This document shows positions 63,777-64,000 of a stretch of 64,000 bases of DNA, piece after piece; position 1 is the stretch's first letter, and each line of letters begins with the position of its first letter. The notes below the pieces were generated by a model that searched no databases, was not told where the DNA came from, and saw only the letters and a list, made by a program, of their open reading frames with translations. The stretch comes from Kalaharituber pfeilii (lineage: Eukaryota; Ascomycota; Pezizomycetes; Pezizales; Pezizaceae): positions 143,361 through 207,360 of the forward strand of contig WHUZ01000103.1 in NCBI GenBank assembly GCA_015179045.1. Direction: 5' to 3'. A program made the position numbers and the translations under genes.

Positions 63777-64000
63777 ATACTCTATAGTAGTCACAGTTGC
63801 TCAATTAGATATCTGAATTCTATATAGGTATAAAGTAGTAGAATAGTTATTTAAGATCTGAAGCAGGTATATATATCGTTTATAATATATATATAAAAGA
63901 TCTAAAATATTTGATAATAATTAAATAAATATAAACTAAGTAATAAGCTAATAATATTAGTAAATTTAAATATTTAGTCTGTATATAATTTTAAAAATAT
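63777..64000. other. AT-rich end of window
   Basis: More than 75% A/T, no frames; similar in composition to 1470-1640. Confidence 0.6.

Overview
The window looks like repeat-rich nuclear DNA of a filamentous ascomycete fungus. The evidence is short introns (61-66 nt) with GTNNGT-like donors and CTAAC/CTGAC branch sites, a secreted protein with a Kex2-type KR site, Tad1-like LINEs carrying RNase H, and chromodomain Ty3/gypsy and Ty1/copia elements. A Pezizomycete such as a truffle relative is possible, but that is inference only. No tRNA, rRNA or CRISPR was seen. I could run no database search, so family names rest on motifs read by eye.

Layout. 0-4.7 kb: fragments, a 57-bp minisatellite and a Harbinger-like remnant. 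4.74-10.31 kb: a Ty3/gypsy element on the minus strand, with 395-bp LTRs, gag, pol and chromodomain, whose integrase has lost its core N-terminal part. 10.3-24.4 kb: an old segmental duplication in which two copies of a host gene (14.1-15.1 and 23.0-24.1 kb) sit behind a TIR element and were later peppered with insertions. 17.5-21.3 kb: a variant-tail repeat, a hAT-like MITE and a chimeric LINE with two RNase H domains. 25-36.6 kb: a third member of the host gene family (29.7-31.0 kb) among LINE and MITE debris. 38.20-45.93 kb: a young Ty1/copia element with a 5-bp target duplication (AGCAG); each LTR carries its own later DNA-element insertion, one of them a 1.87-kb foldback. 46.4-48.8 kb: a MITE and a small secreted SH3b-like protein gene. 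49.8-52.5 kb: an ORF1-only LINE and LINE fragments. 52.6-58.46 kb: a transposase fragment and a decayed copia element (TSD CACGT). 58.5-64 kb: more retroelement remnants, an array of LINE tails and an unknown 286-aa gene.

How it fits together. Two LINE families end in distinct hairpins. Tail A starts CTCGCCATAGCC and ends GCGAG-TAATGATAT-polyA. Tail B starts GCCCTGCCATGG and ends GCGGGGTCACGTGA-polyA. Many insertions here consist of nothing but such a hairpin plus oligo(A), 34-73 bp long, often with clear 8-15 bp target duplications and nearly always starting at the same hairpin-base position. They look like a class of extremely short retroposons. Tail A is also itself a repeated landing site. 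The most interesting host-type genes are three paralogues joining a WEWF-containing N-terminal domain, a variable coiled coil and a C-terminal fascin-like beta-trefoil candidate; all three share an upstream 20-bp promoter element.
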